A stretch of DNA of 64,000 nucleotides. Source: JAWSUT01 sp033549345. Its GTDB lineage: Bacteria > Bacillota > Dethiobacteria > Dethiobacterales > Dethiobacteraceae. Below, piece by piece: positions 25,205-31,613 of the stretch. Each line of letters begins with the position of its first letter. Positions within the stretch are counted from its first letter, which is position 1. Below the pieces are notes generated by a model, which was given only the letters and a program-made list of their open reading frames with translations, was not told the origin of the DNA and ran no database searches. The translations under genes and the position numbers were made by a program. Location of the stretch: positions 1 to 64,000 of the forward strand of contig JAWSUT010000011.1 in assembly GCA_033549345.1 (NCBI GenBank), in the 5' to 3' direction.

Positions 25205-25870
25205 ATGGAATCCATGAACAGGCAAAAACAGCTGAATACGTTGCAAGCTCAGCATACATCTGCTGTTCGTATGGCTTATACTGATCGCGGTGTTGTGACC
25301 GTTGAAGGGCCTGTTTCTGCCAGTCGGATACAGCAGTTTGCCTTTTGTGAAGGGCTGTGTAAATTCCGCCAACCGTCAGAGCAGCATCTTGCATTAATGG
25401 ATATTTCTAATCTGCCGGAAGGCCTGGTCTACATTGCCACATGCAAAGATACCATAGTGGGCTATATTACATTCCACTACCCCGAATTCGAACGTTGGGC
25501 ACAATCAGGCATGCCCTGTCTGCTTGAGCTGGGTGCGATCGAAGTATCGCGGGAATGGCGTGGAACAGGCATTAGCAGTGAGCTGGTACTGGTTCCTTTC
25601 CAAACGGATATGATGGAGGATAAAATTATTGTCAGTATGGAATGTTACTGGTTCTGGGATCTGCAGGGAACGAACCTTACCCCCTATGAATACCGCAGGC
25701 TCATGGAAAACCTCCTTGCCAAAAGCAACTTCCAAACCAAACTTACAGATGACCCTGACATTTGCAGTCATCCGGCCAATCTTCTCTCGGTTCGTATCGG
25801 TTCCCGTGTTCCGGAAAATATCTGCAACCAATTTGAAGGATTATGTTATAGAAGTAAGTGGCTCCTTTAG
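25205..25870 (+). CDS. acuA: GNAT acetyltransferase, AcuA-like
   Basis: A 221-residue protein close in sequence pattern to Bacillus AcuA, which acetylates and switches off AMP-forming acetyl-CoA synthetase. Shared features are FRQPSEQHLALMDISNLPEG, IVGYITFHYPEFERW, LELGAIEVSREWRGTGISSEL (the acetyl-CoA pyrophosphate loop) and TDDPDICSHPANLLSVRIG. ATG at 25205 has AGGGG eight bases upstream; an earlier GTG at 25175 is less likely. No acuB/acuC or acs gene lies next to it. The ADP-forming synthetase at 1599 and the AMP-forming one at 31614 are possible targets, by inference only. Confidence 0.82.
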   Translation: MESMNRQKQLNTLQAQHTSAVRMAYTDRGVVTVEGPVSASRIQQFAFCEGLCKFRQPSEQHLALMDISNLPEGLVYIATCKDTIVGYITFHYPEFERWAQSGMPCLLELGAIEVSREWRGTGISSELVLVPFQTDMMEDKIIVSMECYWFWDLQGTNLTPYEYRRLMENLLAKSNFQTKLTDDPDICSHPANLLSVRIGSRVPENICNQFEGLCYRSKWLL

Positions 25871-25883
25871 CATTCGTCTCCTC

Positions 25884-25912
25884 TTGATTAATCAGCTCCG
25901 CTGTTGTACAAT
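25884..25912 (+). promoter_or_regulatory. Promoter of the tRNA pair
   Basis: TTGATT (25884-25889), 17-base spacer and TACAAT (25907-25912) give a good sigma-A promoter whose start would lie a few bases before the tRNA-Ala gene. Confidence 0.65.
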
Positions 25913-25924
25913 GGATTACACGAT

Positions 25925-26000
25925 GGGCGTGTAGCTCAGTTGGGAGAGCGCTTGGCTCGCATTCAAGAGGCCAGGGGTTCAAGTCCCCTCACGTCCACCA
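25925..26000 (+). tRNA. tRNA-Ala (anticodon CGC)
   Basis: A 76-base cloverleaf. Acceptor arms GGGCGTG and CACGTCC pair with the G3-U70 wobble that marks alanine tRNAs. D-arm GCTC/GAGC, anticodon arm CTTGG/TCAAG with loop CTCGCAT, and T-arm AGGGG/CCCCT with TTCAAGT follow. The CCA end is encoded. Anticodon CGC reads GCG. Confidence 0.95.
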
Positions 26001-26007
26001 TTGACAC

Positions 26008-26082
26008 GGGGCTATAGCTCAGGGGGAGAGCGCTTGACTCACATTCAAGAGGCCACTGGTTCGATCCCAGTTAGCCCCACCA
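26008..26082 (+). tRNA. tRNA-Val (anticodon CAC)
   Basis: A 75-base cloverleaf seven bases after tRNA-Ala. Acceptor GGGGCTA/TAGCCCC is perfect; the anticodon arm CTTGA/TCAAG has loop CTCACAT, giving CAC for GTG codons; T-arm ACTGG/CCAGT has TTCGATC. CCA is encoded. Its anticodon arm and variable region are almost the same as in the neighbouring alanine tRNA. Confidence 0.93.
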
Positions 26083-26092
26083 TAAAGATACG

Positions 26093-26127
26093 AAAACCAC
26101 GGGCATTTCTGGCCTCCGTGGTTTTTT
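26093..26127 (+). terminator. Intrinsic terminator after tRNAs
   Basis: AAAACCACGG (26093-26102) pairs with CCGTGGTTTT (26116-26125) and six T are included. It ends the two-tRNA transcript. Confidence 0.85.
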
Positions 26128-26188
26128 GTTTCCTGGAATTAATCCACCTTAAAATGCAAAAGCTAAGCTACCAAGGAGGTGGTTTTAA

Positions 26189-26635
26189 ATGCAGGATAGG
26201 TTTACTCGGGGGTTTTTAGCAGGGTTGTTTACTGGAGTTATAATTAATATTATAGATTATATAGCTTTTATATTAAATCTGACAGATACGAGATATGTAG
26301 ATATTGCAGCCAGGCTAGTCTATGGAACGAGGTCACATAACCTTTTTGAGTTCATTTTTGCATATTTGGCACAGCTGGCTTTTTCAGCCTTTTTAGGTGT
26401 TATATATTCTTACTTGTTAATAAAGATTACGAGCGAAAATCATTTGCTGAAAGGGTGGTTGTTCGGTGTAGCTGTATGGTTTTTTACATTTGCTATAATA
26501 GTCATGTTTCGGGTACCCGGGATATCACAAGCACATTCCCCAACTGCATTTACGAATGCCGTTCTTGCATCCATATTTGGAATAACTCTTACGCAAACGT
26601 TGGCCTTTTTAGATAGACGATATGCAAATGAATGA
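26189..26635 (+). CDS. AT-rich four-helix membrane protein, unknown
   Basis: A 148-residue membrane protein with ATG start and an AAGGAGG site. Four hydrophobic helices are visible (~8-30, ~55-82, ~90-112, ~122-142), with a conserved-looking RYVDIAARLVYG segment after the first. Codon use is clearly more AT-rich than in the neighbours (many ATA, TTA and TTT codons), and it lies directly downstream of tRNA genes, a common landing place for acquired DNA. No integrase is present. Similar proteins of unknown function occur in Bacillota. Confidence 0.65.
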   Translation: MQDRFTRGFLAGLFTGVIINIIDYIAFILNLTDTRYVDIAARLVYGTRSHNLFEFIFAYLAQLAFSAFLGVIYSYLLIKITSENHLLKGWLFGVAVWFFTFAIIVMFRVPGISQAHSPTAFTNAVLASIFGITLTQTLAFLDRRYANE

Positions 26636-26778
26636 TTGAGTTAAATATTTGAACAACGCATATGTTCGCAAGGCTGGAAAGAACTCGGTAGTATATTGAA
26701 ATTTTTATCGGGCACGACCTTGTCCCCAGGAACAATTCAAGAACACGGGCGTCTATATGGGTGAGGGAGGTGTGAAAA

Positions 26779-27141
26779 ATGAAACAAAAGAAAACACTCT
26801 TCGTTGCTATTGCTGTATTACTCCTAATGCTGCTGGCGGTTGCTGTGGCAGTCGCCTATCAAACCGGACAGGAAACAGAGGAAGATAAGAATATTGAGAG
26901 TGAGCTGGATGTAAAAACCGATTCAGGGACGTTTGTCAGGCTGATTGGAGCGGACCAGGTAGGAATTAGGATCAGTGGAGTACCTGAAGCCATCCCGCCC
27001 CGTGTGTTCCGGCTTTATGAGGAAGTAGCCGCAAACTTTGACACACTGGAGCTGGAGGAAGGCGATCAGGTTCGTTTTTCCTATTCAATAAACAGCCAGA
27101 ACGAAGATGTTATCACAGAAATAGAGAAAATCTTCAATTAG
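26779..27141 (+). CDS. Membrane-anchored extracytoplasmic small protein
   Basis: A 120-residue protein with ATG start and GGGAGGTG site. Residues 5-26 are a hydrophobic signal anchor; residues ~27-42 are acidic (ETEEDKNIESELD); the rest is a small soluble domain (GTFVRLIGADQVGIRISGVPEAIPPRVFRLYEEV) rich in beta strands. No family is recognised. It is monocistronic with a terminator. Confidence 0.6.
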   Translation: MKQKKTLFVAIAVLLLMLLAVAVAVAYQTGQETEEDKNIESELDVKTDSGTFVRLIGADQVGIRISGVPEAIPPRVFRLYEEVAANFDTLELEEGDQVRFSYSINSQNEDVITEIEKIFN

Positions 27142-27150
27142 TAAAAAGAG

Positions 27151-27195
27151 AAGAAAAGCAGCGTCTGGGAACAATCAGGCGCTGCTTTTCTTTTT
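27151..27195 (+). terminator. Intrinsic terminator
   Basis: AAGAAAAGCAGCG (27151-27163) pairs with CGCTGCTTTTCTT (27180-27192); TTTTT follows. It ends the 26779-27141 gene. Confidence 0.85.
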
Positions 27196-27265
27196 GGGGC
27201 TGCGAAAAAAATATCTGGTGCTAAACTAGCTGGTTCGCAGCGTTAAATTGTGTCATTGCGCACCA

Positions 27266-27285
27266 TTTGTTAGCATAGACTAAAA
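27266..27285 (+). promoter_or_regulatory. Operator-like motif before the DtxR-family gene
   Basis: TTTGTTAGCATAGACTAAAA shares TTTGNTAGCATAGNCT with the palindrome before feoA (27854-27878). TTAG/CTAA give it partial dyad symmetry. It may be the regulator's own binding site. Confidence 0.5.
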
Positions 27286-27324
27286 TTGTAAGGTTGCGCT
27301 AAACTGCTTAGAGGGGGAATCATC

Positions 27325-27801
27325 TTGCTGACAGAGAGCATGGAAGATTACCTGGAAATGGTATATCGCTTAGTTAAAGAAAAAGGATATATCCGGGCGG
27401 TTGATCTGTCGGAGGCTTTACAGTTTCAGGCATCGAGCATTACGAAGATGATTCAAAAACTTGACGAGGCCGGCTTTATAAAATATGAAAAATATCGCAA
27501 TATTGCCCTGACTCCATTAGGTGAAAAATACGGCAGCTTCCTGGTATGGCGGGATTCAACTTTAAAGAAGTTCTTATTATTGTTGAATGCCCAGGCCGGG
27601 ATTGACGAACAGGTTGAGGGGATTGAACACTATATTACCCCAAAGACAATGCAGCTGATCAGTAACCTAATTATTTTTTTTGAGTCGAATCCTCAGGCAC
27701 TGCAATCTTTTCATGCGCTGCAACAGGAGCAACCTGACGAACAGGATGACGGTTTTGATCAACTCCGCGCCTGGGAGTTTCGCCACAGCATGGAAGCTTA
27801 A
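27325..27801 (+). CDS. DtxR/MntR-family metal-dependent regulator
   Basis: A 158-residue transcription factor: N-terminal winged helix (1-~65, with ESMEDYLEMVY and the recognition helix QASSITKMIQKLDEAGFI) and a dimerisation/metal-binding domain (~70-140, VEGIEHYITP). It lacks the SH3-like third domain, as in MntR. The usual R-H pair at the start of the second domain reads R-D (LVWRDSTLKKFL), so one metal ligand is changed. Start is TTG with GAGGGGG upstream. It sits just upstream of feoAB and shares an operator-like motif with them, so control of ferrous iron uptake is likely. Confidence 0.88.
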   Translation: MLTESMEDYLEMVYRLVKEKGYIRAVDLSEALQFQASSITKMIQKLDEAGFIKYEKYRNIALTPLGEKYGSFLVWRDSTLKKFLLLLNAQAGIDEQVEGIEHYITPKTMQLISNLIIFFESNPQALQSFHALQQEQPDEQDDGFDQLRAWEFRHSMEA

Positions 27802-27829
27802 AACCCGACAAGACGTCGGGTTTTTTCTT
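27801..27829 (+). terminator. Intrinsic terminator
   Basis: ACCCGAC (27803-27809) pairs with GTCGGGT (27815-27821), followed by a T-run. It separates the regulator gene from the feo operon. Confidence 0.8.
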
Positions 27830-27853
27830 TTGCAATAGTTTCACCAATTTTCA

Positions 27854-27878
27854 TTTGATAGCATAGTCTGCTATCAAA
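27854..27878 (+). promoter_or_regulatory. Palindromic operator upstream of feoA
   Basis: TTTGATAGCA (27854-27863) and TGCTATCAAA (27869-27878) are perfect arms with a five-base spacer. The site resembles DtxR-family boxes in size and is shared in part with the regulator's own promoter. Confidence 0.6.
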
Positions 27879-28051
27879 AGATTTCCTACGTGAAAGTTTG
27901 TTAGTGTAATACAGGAAAGGGAGGGGTATTTACGATAAATACCGCTCAGAAGCCTTTAAATAGCAGTAGTTTCAGCAAGATCATTAGGCGCTGTTGTCTG
28001 CAACGCAGTCTGCGGCAGCATCAGGAAGGGATTAAAAAAGGAGGATGTAAT

Positions 28052-28297
28052 ATGGATACAAGGCATGGCCATGATACGCTTGTTTCATTATGTGTGGGGC
28101 AGCGCGGTGTTGTTACATCACTGGCAGCCGAAGGGATTGGCAGAAGAAGAATGCTGGATTTGGGGTTAGTTCCTGGAACGGTTGTTGAATCGGTGCGGCG
28201 GAGCCCGGCAGGTGACCCTACAGCGTATATTATCAGAGGTGCAGTTATTGCTCTGCGATCTGAAGAAAGCAGGAAAATATTCGTGAATCTGCTGTAG
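28052..28297 (+). CDS. feoA: Ferrous iron transport accessory protein FeoA
   Basis: An 81-residue SH3-like cytoplasmic protein that aids FeoB. The family pattern is present: LVSLCVGQRGVVTSLAAEGIGRRRMLDLGLVPGTVVE, then IIRGAVIALRSEESRKIFV. ATG start has AAAAGGAGG. It begins the feoA-feoB(N)-feoB(C) operon, about 170 bp downstream of the palindromic operator. Confidence 0.93.
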   Translation: MDTRHGHDTLVSLCVGQRGVVTSLAAEGIGRRRMLDLGLVPGTVVESVRRSPAGDPTAYIIRGAVIALRSEESRKIFVNLL

Positions 28298-28318
28298 AGA
28301 CAGAACGGAGGTACACTT

Positions 28319-29089
28319 ATGGGCTTAACGTATCAGTCATCAGGTAAAGGTGCTCTGCGTGAGGATTACCTTAATCATAATGCAAAAGGGGACTATGTTA
28401 TTGCACTGGCGGGTAATCCGAACACGGGTAAAAGCACTGTCTTTAATGCACTGACGGGATTAAAACAGCATACGGGGAACTGGCCCGGCAAAACGGTTGT
28501 CCAGGCACTGGGTAATTACAAGCATGATGGGAAACAGATTACTCTGGTGGACCTTCCGGGTACTTATTCTTTGCTTGCAAACTCACCTGAAGAGCAAGTG
28601 GCCAGAGACTTTATATGCTTTGCAGAGCCGGATGCCACTGTGGTGGTGGTAGACGCCACCTGCCTGGAACGTAACCTGAATCTGGTTTTACAGGTGCTGG
28701 AGATTACGCCAAAATCAATTGTCTGCCTGAATCTGATGGATGAAGCCAGGCGCAAACAAATTAGAATTGATGTGCAGGGTCTGGCAGACAAACTGGGGGT
28801 ACCCGTCATTCCCACGGCTGCCCGCAACGGCGAGGGCCTGAGCCTGCTTAAAAATACAATCAACCAGGTTGCCGCCGGTGCAATTGAATTAAATCCGCGG
28901 CGACTGTCATACGATGCTAAGCTGGAAGCCGCCATAACGGAGCTTGCAGGTGAGCTGGACCCGCTTTTGCCGCCTCAGATTAACAGGCGTTGGCTAGCCC
29001 TGCGCCTCATTGACGGTGACTATACAGTGGTTGACGGTATCCGCAAGTTTTTGGAGAAGAAGCTGGTTAAGGAGGATTTTGCGTCTTGA
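28319..29089 (+). CDS. feoB: FeoB GTPase part (split FeoB, N-terminal)
   Basis: This 256-residue protein is only the G-domain half of FeoB. It has G1 GNPNTGKST (residues 32-40), G3 DLPG, G4 NLMD and the following helical GDI start. In most bacteria this is joined to the permease in one ~650-750-residue chain. Here it ends in TGA, overlapping the TTG start of the permease gene by the sequence TTGA. It should bind and hydrolyse GTP and regulate Fe2+ passage through the next protein. Confidence 0.92.
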   Translation: MGLTYQSSGKGALREDYLNHNAKGDYVIALAGNPNTGKSTVFNALTGLKQHTGNWPGKTVVQALGNYKHDGKQITLVDLPGTYSLLANSPEEQVARDFICFAEPDATVVVVDATCLERNLNLVLQVLEITPKSIVCLNLMDEARRKQIRIDVQGLADKLGVPVIPTAARNGEGLSLLKNTINQVAAGAIELNPRRLSYDAKLEAAITELAGELDPLLPPQINRRWLALRLIDGDYTVVDGIRKFLEKKLVKEDFAS

Positions 29090-30486
29090 CTCAACCTGTG
29101 CAATTCACCAAACTTAATCAAATTGTAGAAAAAGCAGCTGAATACAGAGATGCACAGGGAGAGGGAGTACGTGATCAGGTAGTTTCACTTATTTATAACG
29201 AAGCTGAAAAACTGGCCTGCGATGTGGTGACCCGTCCAAATCAAAGAACCGACTGGGACCGAAAAATTGATAATATCATCACATCACGTATCTTCGGCTA
29301 CCCCTTAATGCTGGCTCTGCTGGGAGCTGTTTTCTGGATTACAATCAGTGGTGCAAACGTGCCGTCACAGATGCTGGCCAACTTACTGTTCGGAATTGAG
29401 GATTGGCTGAGTTCGTTGTTTATTCGGGCCGGTGCTCCCGACTGGCTGCACGGGCTGGTCGTCCTGGGAACGTATCGTGGTTTGGCCTGGGTTGTGTCAG
29501 TCATGCTGCCTCCTATGGCGATTTTCTTTCCCATCTTTACCTTGCTGGAGGACCTAGGCTATCTGCCACGGGTAGCTTTTAATCTCGACCATGCATTTAA
29601 AAAGGTGGGGGCACATGGGAAACAGGCTTTAACCATGTCCATGGGCTTTGGCTGTAACGCAGCCGGTGTTATCGCCGCACGTATAATCGACTCACCCAGG
29701 GAACGGCTGATTGCTATCTTAACTAACAACTTTGTACCATGCAACGGGCGTTTCCCCTCATTGATAGCAATTTCTATGATTTTTCTTGCCGGGGGCGTTT
29801 TTTCTGCATTTGGCACTTTGGCTGCATCTGCTCTGGTGGTGGGTATGATTTTAGTGGGCATTAGTGTAACACTTGCCGTCTCCTGGTTGCTTTCCAGGAC
29901 ACTTTTGCAGGGTGAACCGTCATCGTTTACACTGGAACTACCTCCCTACCGTAAGCCGCAAATTATACCGGTTATTATCCGGTCGTTGCTGGATAGGACA
30001 GCATTTGTCCTGGCCCGGGCGGTAATCATCGCAGCACCCGCGGGTGCCCTGACCTGGGTTTTTGCCAATATCTATATTGGTGACCTATCTATTGTCGGCC
30101 ATGTCGCTGGCTGGCTGGATCCCTTTGGCCGTGCGATCGGGTTGGATGGCATGATCATTCTGGCTTTCATCCTCGGCCTGCCGGCGAATGAAATTGTGGT
30201 GCCAATTATGGTCATGGGATATTTGTCCGCAGGTTCTCTGCTTGAATTTGACAGTCTTATTGCATTTCGCCAGCTATTATTGGCACAGAACTGGACATTG
30301 TTGACAGCACTTAATTTTATGCTGTTTTCCATACTCCATTTTCCCTGTGGAACTACGCTTCTAACGATACGAAAAGAGACGGGCAGCATAAAATGGACGG
30401 TACTTGCCGCAGTTATTCCCACAATAATTGCGATTCTGGTATGTTTTAGCATTACACAGGGTGTACGTTTGCTGAACCTCTTATAA
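29086..30486 (+). CDS. feoB: FeoB permease part (split FeoB, C-terminal)
   Basis: A 466-residue polytopic membrane protein, the Fe2+ permease half of FeoB. The Gate motifs are present: GCNAAGVIAARIIDSPRERL with NNFVPCNGRFPSLIAI, and later LGLPANEIVVPI and HFPCGTTLLTI. The first ~75 residues are soluble helices of the GDI region, so the break lies inside that linker domain. The TTG start has AAGGAGG ten bases upstream, so it is translated on its own initiation signal. That makes a real gene fission more likely than a sequencing frameshift. Confidence 0.93.
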   Translation: MTQPVQFTKLNQIVEKAAEYRDAQGEGVRDQVVSLIYNEAEKLACDVVTRPNQRTDWDRKIDNIITSRIFGYPLMLALLGAVFWITISGANVPSQMLANLLFGIEDWLSSLFIRAGAPDWLHGLVVLGTYRGLAWVVSVMLPPMAIFFPIFTLLEDLGYLPRVAFNLDHAFKKVGAHGKQALTMSMGFGCNAAGVIAARIIDSPRERLIAILTNNFVPCNGRFPSLIAISMIFLAGGVFSAFGTLAASALVVGMILVGISVTLAVSWLLSRTLLQGEPSSFTLELPPYRKPQIIPVIIRSLLDRTAFVLARAVIIAAPAGALTWVFANIYIGDLSIVGHVAGWLDPFGRAIGLDGMIILAFILGLPANEIVVPIMVMGYLSAGSLLEFDSLIAFRQLLLAQNWTLLTALNFMLFSILHFPCGTTLLTIRKETGSIKWTVLAAVIPTIIAILVCFSITQGVRLLNLL

Positions 30487-30515
30487 CGGTGCCCGGGAGA
30501 CGTCGGGTCAGAAGA

Positions 30516-30552
30516 GAAAAAGGGACTCTGGTGACCCAGAGCCCCTTTTTCG
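30516..30552 (+). terminator. Intrinsic terminator of the feo operon
   Basis: AAAAAGGG-CTCTGG pairs with CCCAGAG-CCCTTTTT around GTGA (30516-30550), with one internal mismatch; T-run included. Confidence 0.8.
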
Positions 30553-30734
30553 GTCGGATACGTGCAAAATCTGTTTAACGGGTGCTCTTCCCCCGAATCT
30601 TGAGGTTGAATACCTTATTTCACTATATTTAAAAGTTGAATGGTGCTGGGATGGTCACTTAGTTTGAATTTAAGGTAGTCACTGATATAATAAAGGAAGG
30701 CATGACAAATAATCCCTTAAGGAGGCGAATACTT

Positions 30735-31118
30735 TTGGATGCCATATATGAGGTTGTAAGTACCAAGTCTTTTGCTGAGGCGGTGGACGCTGTCATTGAA
30801 AAAACGAAGGCGAATGGATTCAGGGTACTTCATGTTCACGATGTACAGGCTACGTTGGCAGAAAAAGACTTTAAACGGGAACCGTTAAAAATCGTTGAAG
30901 TCTGTAATGCAAAATATGCGCATACTGCGCTGCAGATCGCCGTTACAGTCAGCCTGTTAATGCCCTGCCGGATTAATGTCTATGAAACGGAAGGCCGGAC
31001 TGTGATCAGTACGGTAAAACCCAGGTCTTTGGCAGGCATGTTTGACAAGCCTGAGCTGCAATCCTTTGCCGAAGAGGTGGAGGATATATTGCTTCGGATT
31101 ATAGACGAAAGTAAGTAA
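30735..31118 (+). CDS. DUF302 family protein
   Basis: A 127-residue soluble protein of the DUF302 family. Typical features are YEVVSTKSFAEAVDAVIEKTKANGFRVLHVHD at the start and ICNAKYAHTAL-like CNAKYAHTALQI plus LLMPCRINVYE in the middle; the conserved MPC cysteine is kept. The TTG at 30735 is preferred: AAGGAGG lies ten bases upstream, whereas the ATG at 30702 has poor spacing. Function of the family is unknown; links to metal or sulfur metabolism are often proposed. Confidence 0.83.
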   Translation: MDAIYEVVSTKSFAEAVDAVIEKTKANGFRVLHVHDVQATLAEKDFKREPLKIVEVCNAKYAHTALQIAVTVSLLMPCRINVYETEGRTVISTVKPRSLAGMFDKPELQSFAEEVEDILLRIIDESK

Positions 31119-31132
31119 GGGAGTTGTGGCGT

Positions 31133-31285
31133 GTGGTAAAAGATGAAATAAACGAAATTAGAAGACAAATACAGGATATCCGGGCGAGACTGCCGGCACA
31201 CTCGGTCAAGCCTGCTATGTTGCAGAAACTGGAGCAACTGGAGGAACGGCTCGCCGAGCTGGAAGATGCTAACCGGCAGGAGTGA
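31133..31285 (+). CDS. Small helical protein (50 aa)
   Basis: A GTG-started 50-residue frame 14 bases after the DUF302 gene, with a GGGAG site. It is two charged helices (EINEIRRQIQDIRARL and MLQKLEQLEERLAELED) joined by PAHSVKPA. The helix-LPAHS-helix form recurs in small proteins of clostridia and deltaproteobacteria. A coiled-coil hairpin is likely; function unknown. Cotranscribed with the DUF302 gene and ended by the terminator at 31341. Confidence 0.65.
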   Translation: MVKDEINEIRRQIQDIRARLPAHSVKPAMLQKLEQLEERLAELEDANRQE

Positions 31286-31613
31286 AGAAACTTGAGACAA
31301 GGGGCAACTGCAGGTAAACAATGAATTGTGTAGACTGGAGAAAACACGGGTATTGTGCCCGTGTTTTTTTGTGTGCTAAAAGAGGCAACGGTATAAAGTA
31401 AAACGTTAGAGAATACATATTTAATTAAAAGTTGGAACATTTGTCATTTTTAAGTTTTTGGAAAATTTTTTAAAGATTCAGACAGGAATTCGGCGGATTA
31501 CGACGAAATTATATATAAATTTAACATTAGGAATATTTCAATTATACAAGAAATTGTTTCCACCACAGTTAAGCGGTATCCCTTTCTCAGTCTAAATTTA
31601 AGGAGGTTTTAAG
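31286..31613. other. Intergenic region, 328 bp
   Basis: It contains the terminator at 31341-31371 and an AT-rich stretch before the acyl-CoA synthetase gene. No coding frame or structured RNA is evident. Confidence 0.6.
31341..31371 (+). terminator. Intrinsic terminator
   Basis: AACACGGG (31343-31350) pairs with CCCGTGTT (31358-31365), followed by seven T. It ends the unit formed by the DUF302 gene and the 50-residue gene. Confidence 0.85.

Noticed and set aside
27935..28051. In-frame upstream extension of feoA from an ATA codon with a GGGAGGGG site
   Set aside because: No standard start codon is available and the product has no sense as a FeoA extension; the ATG at 28052 gives the full family length.
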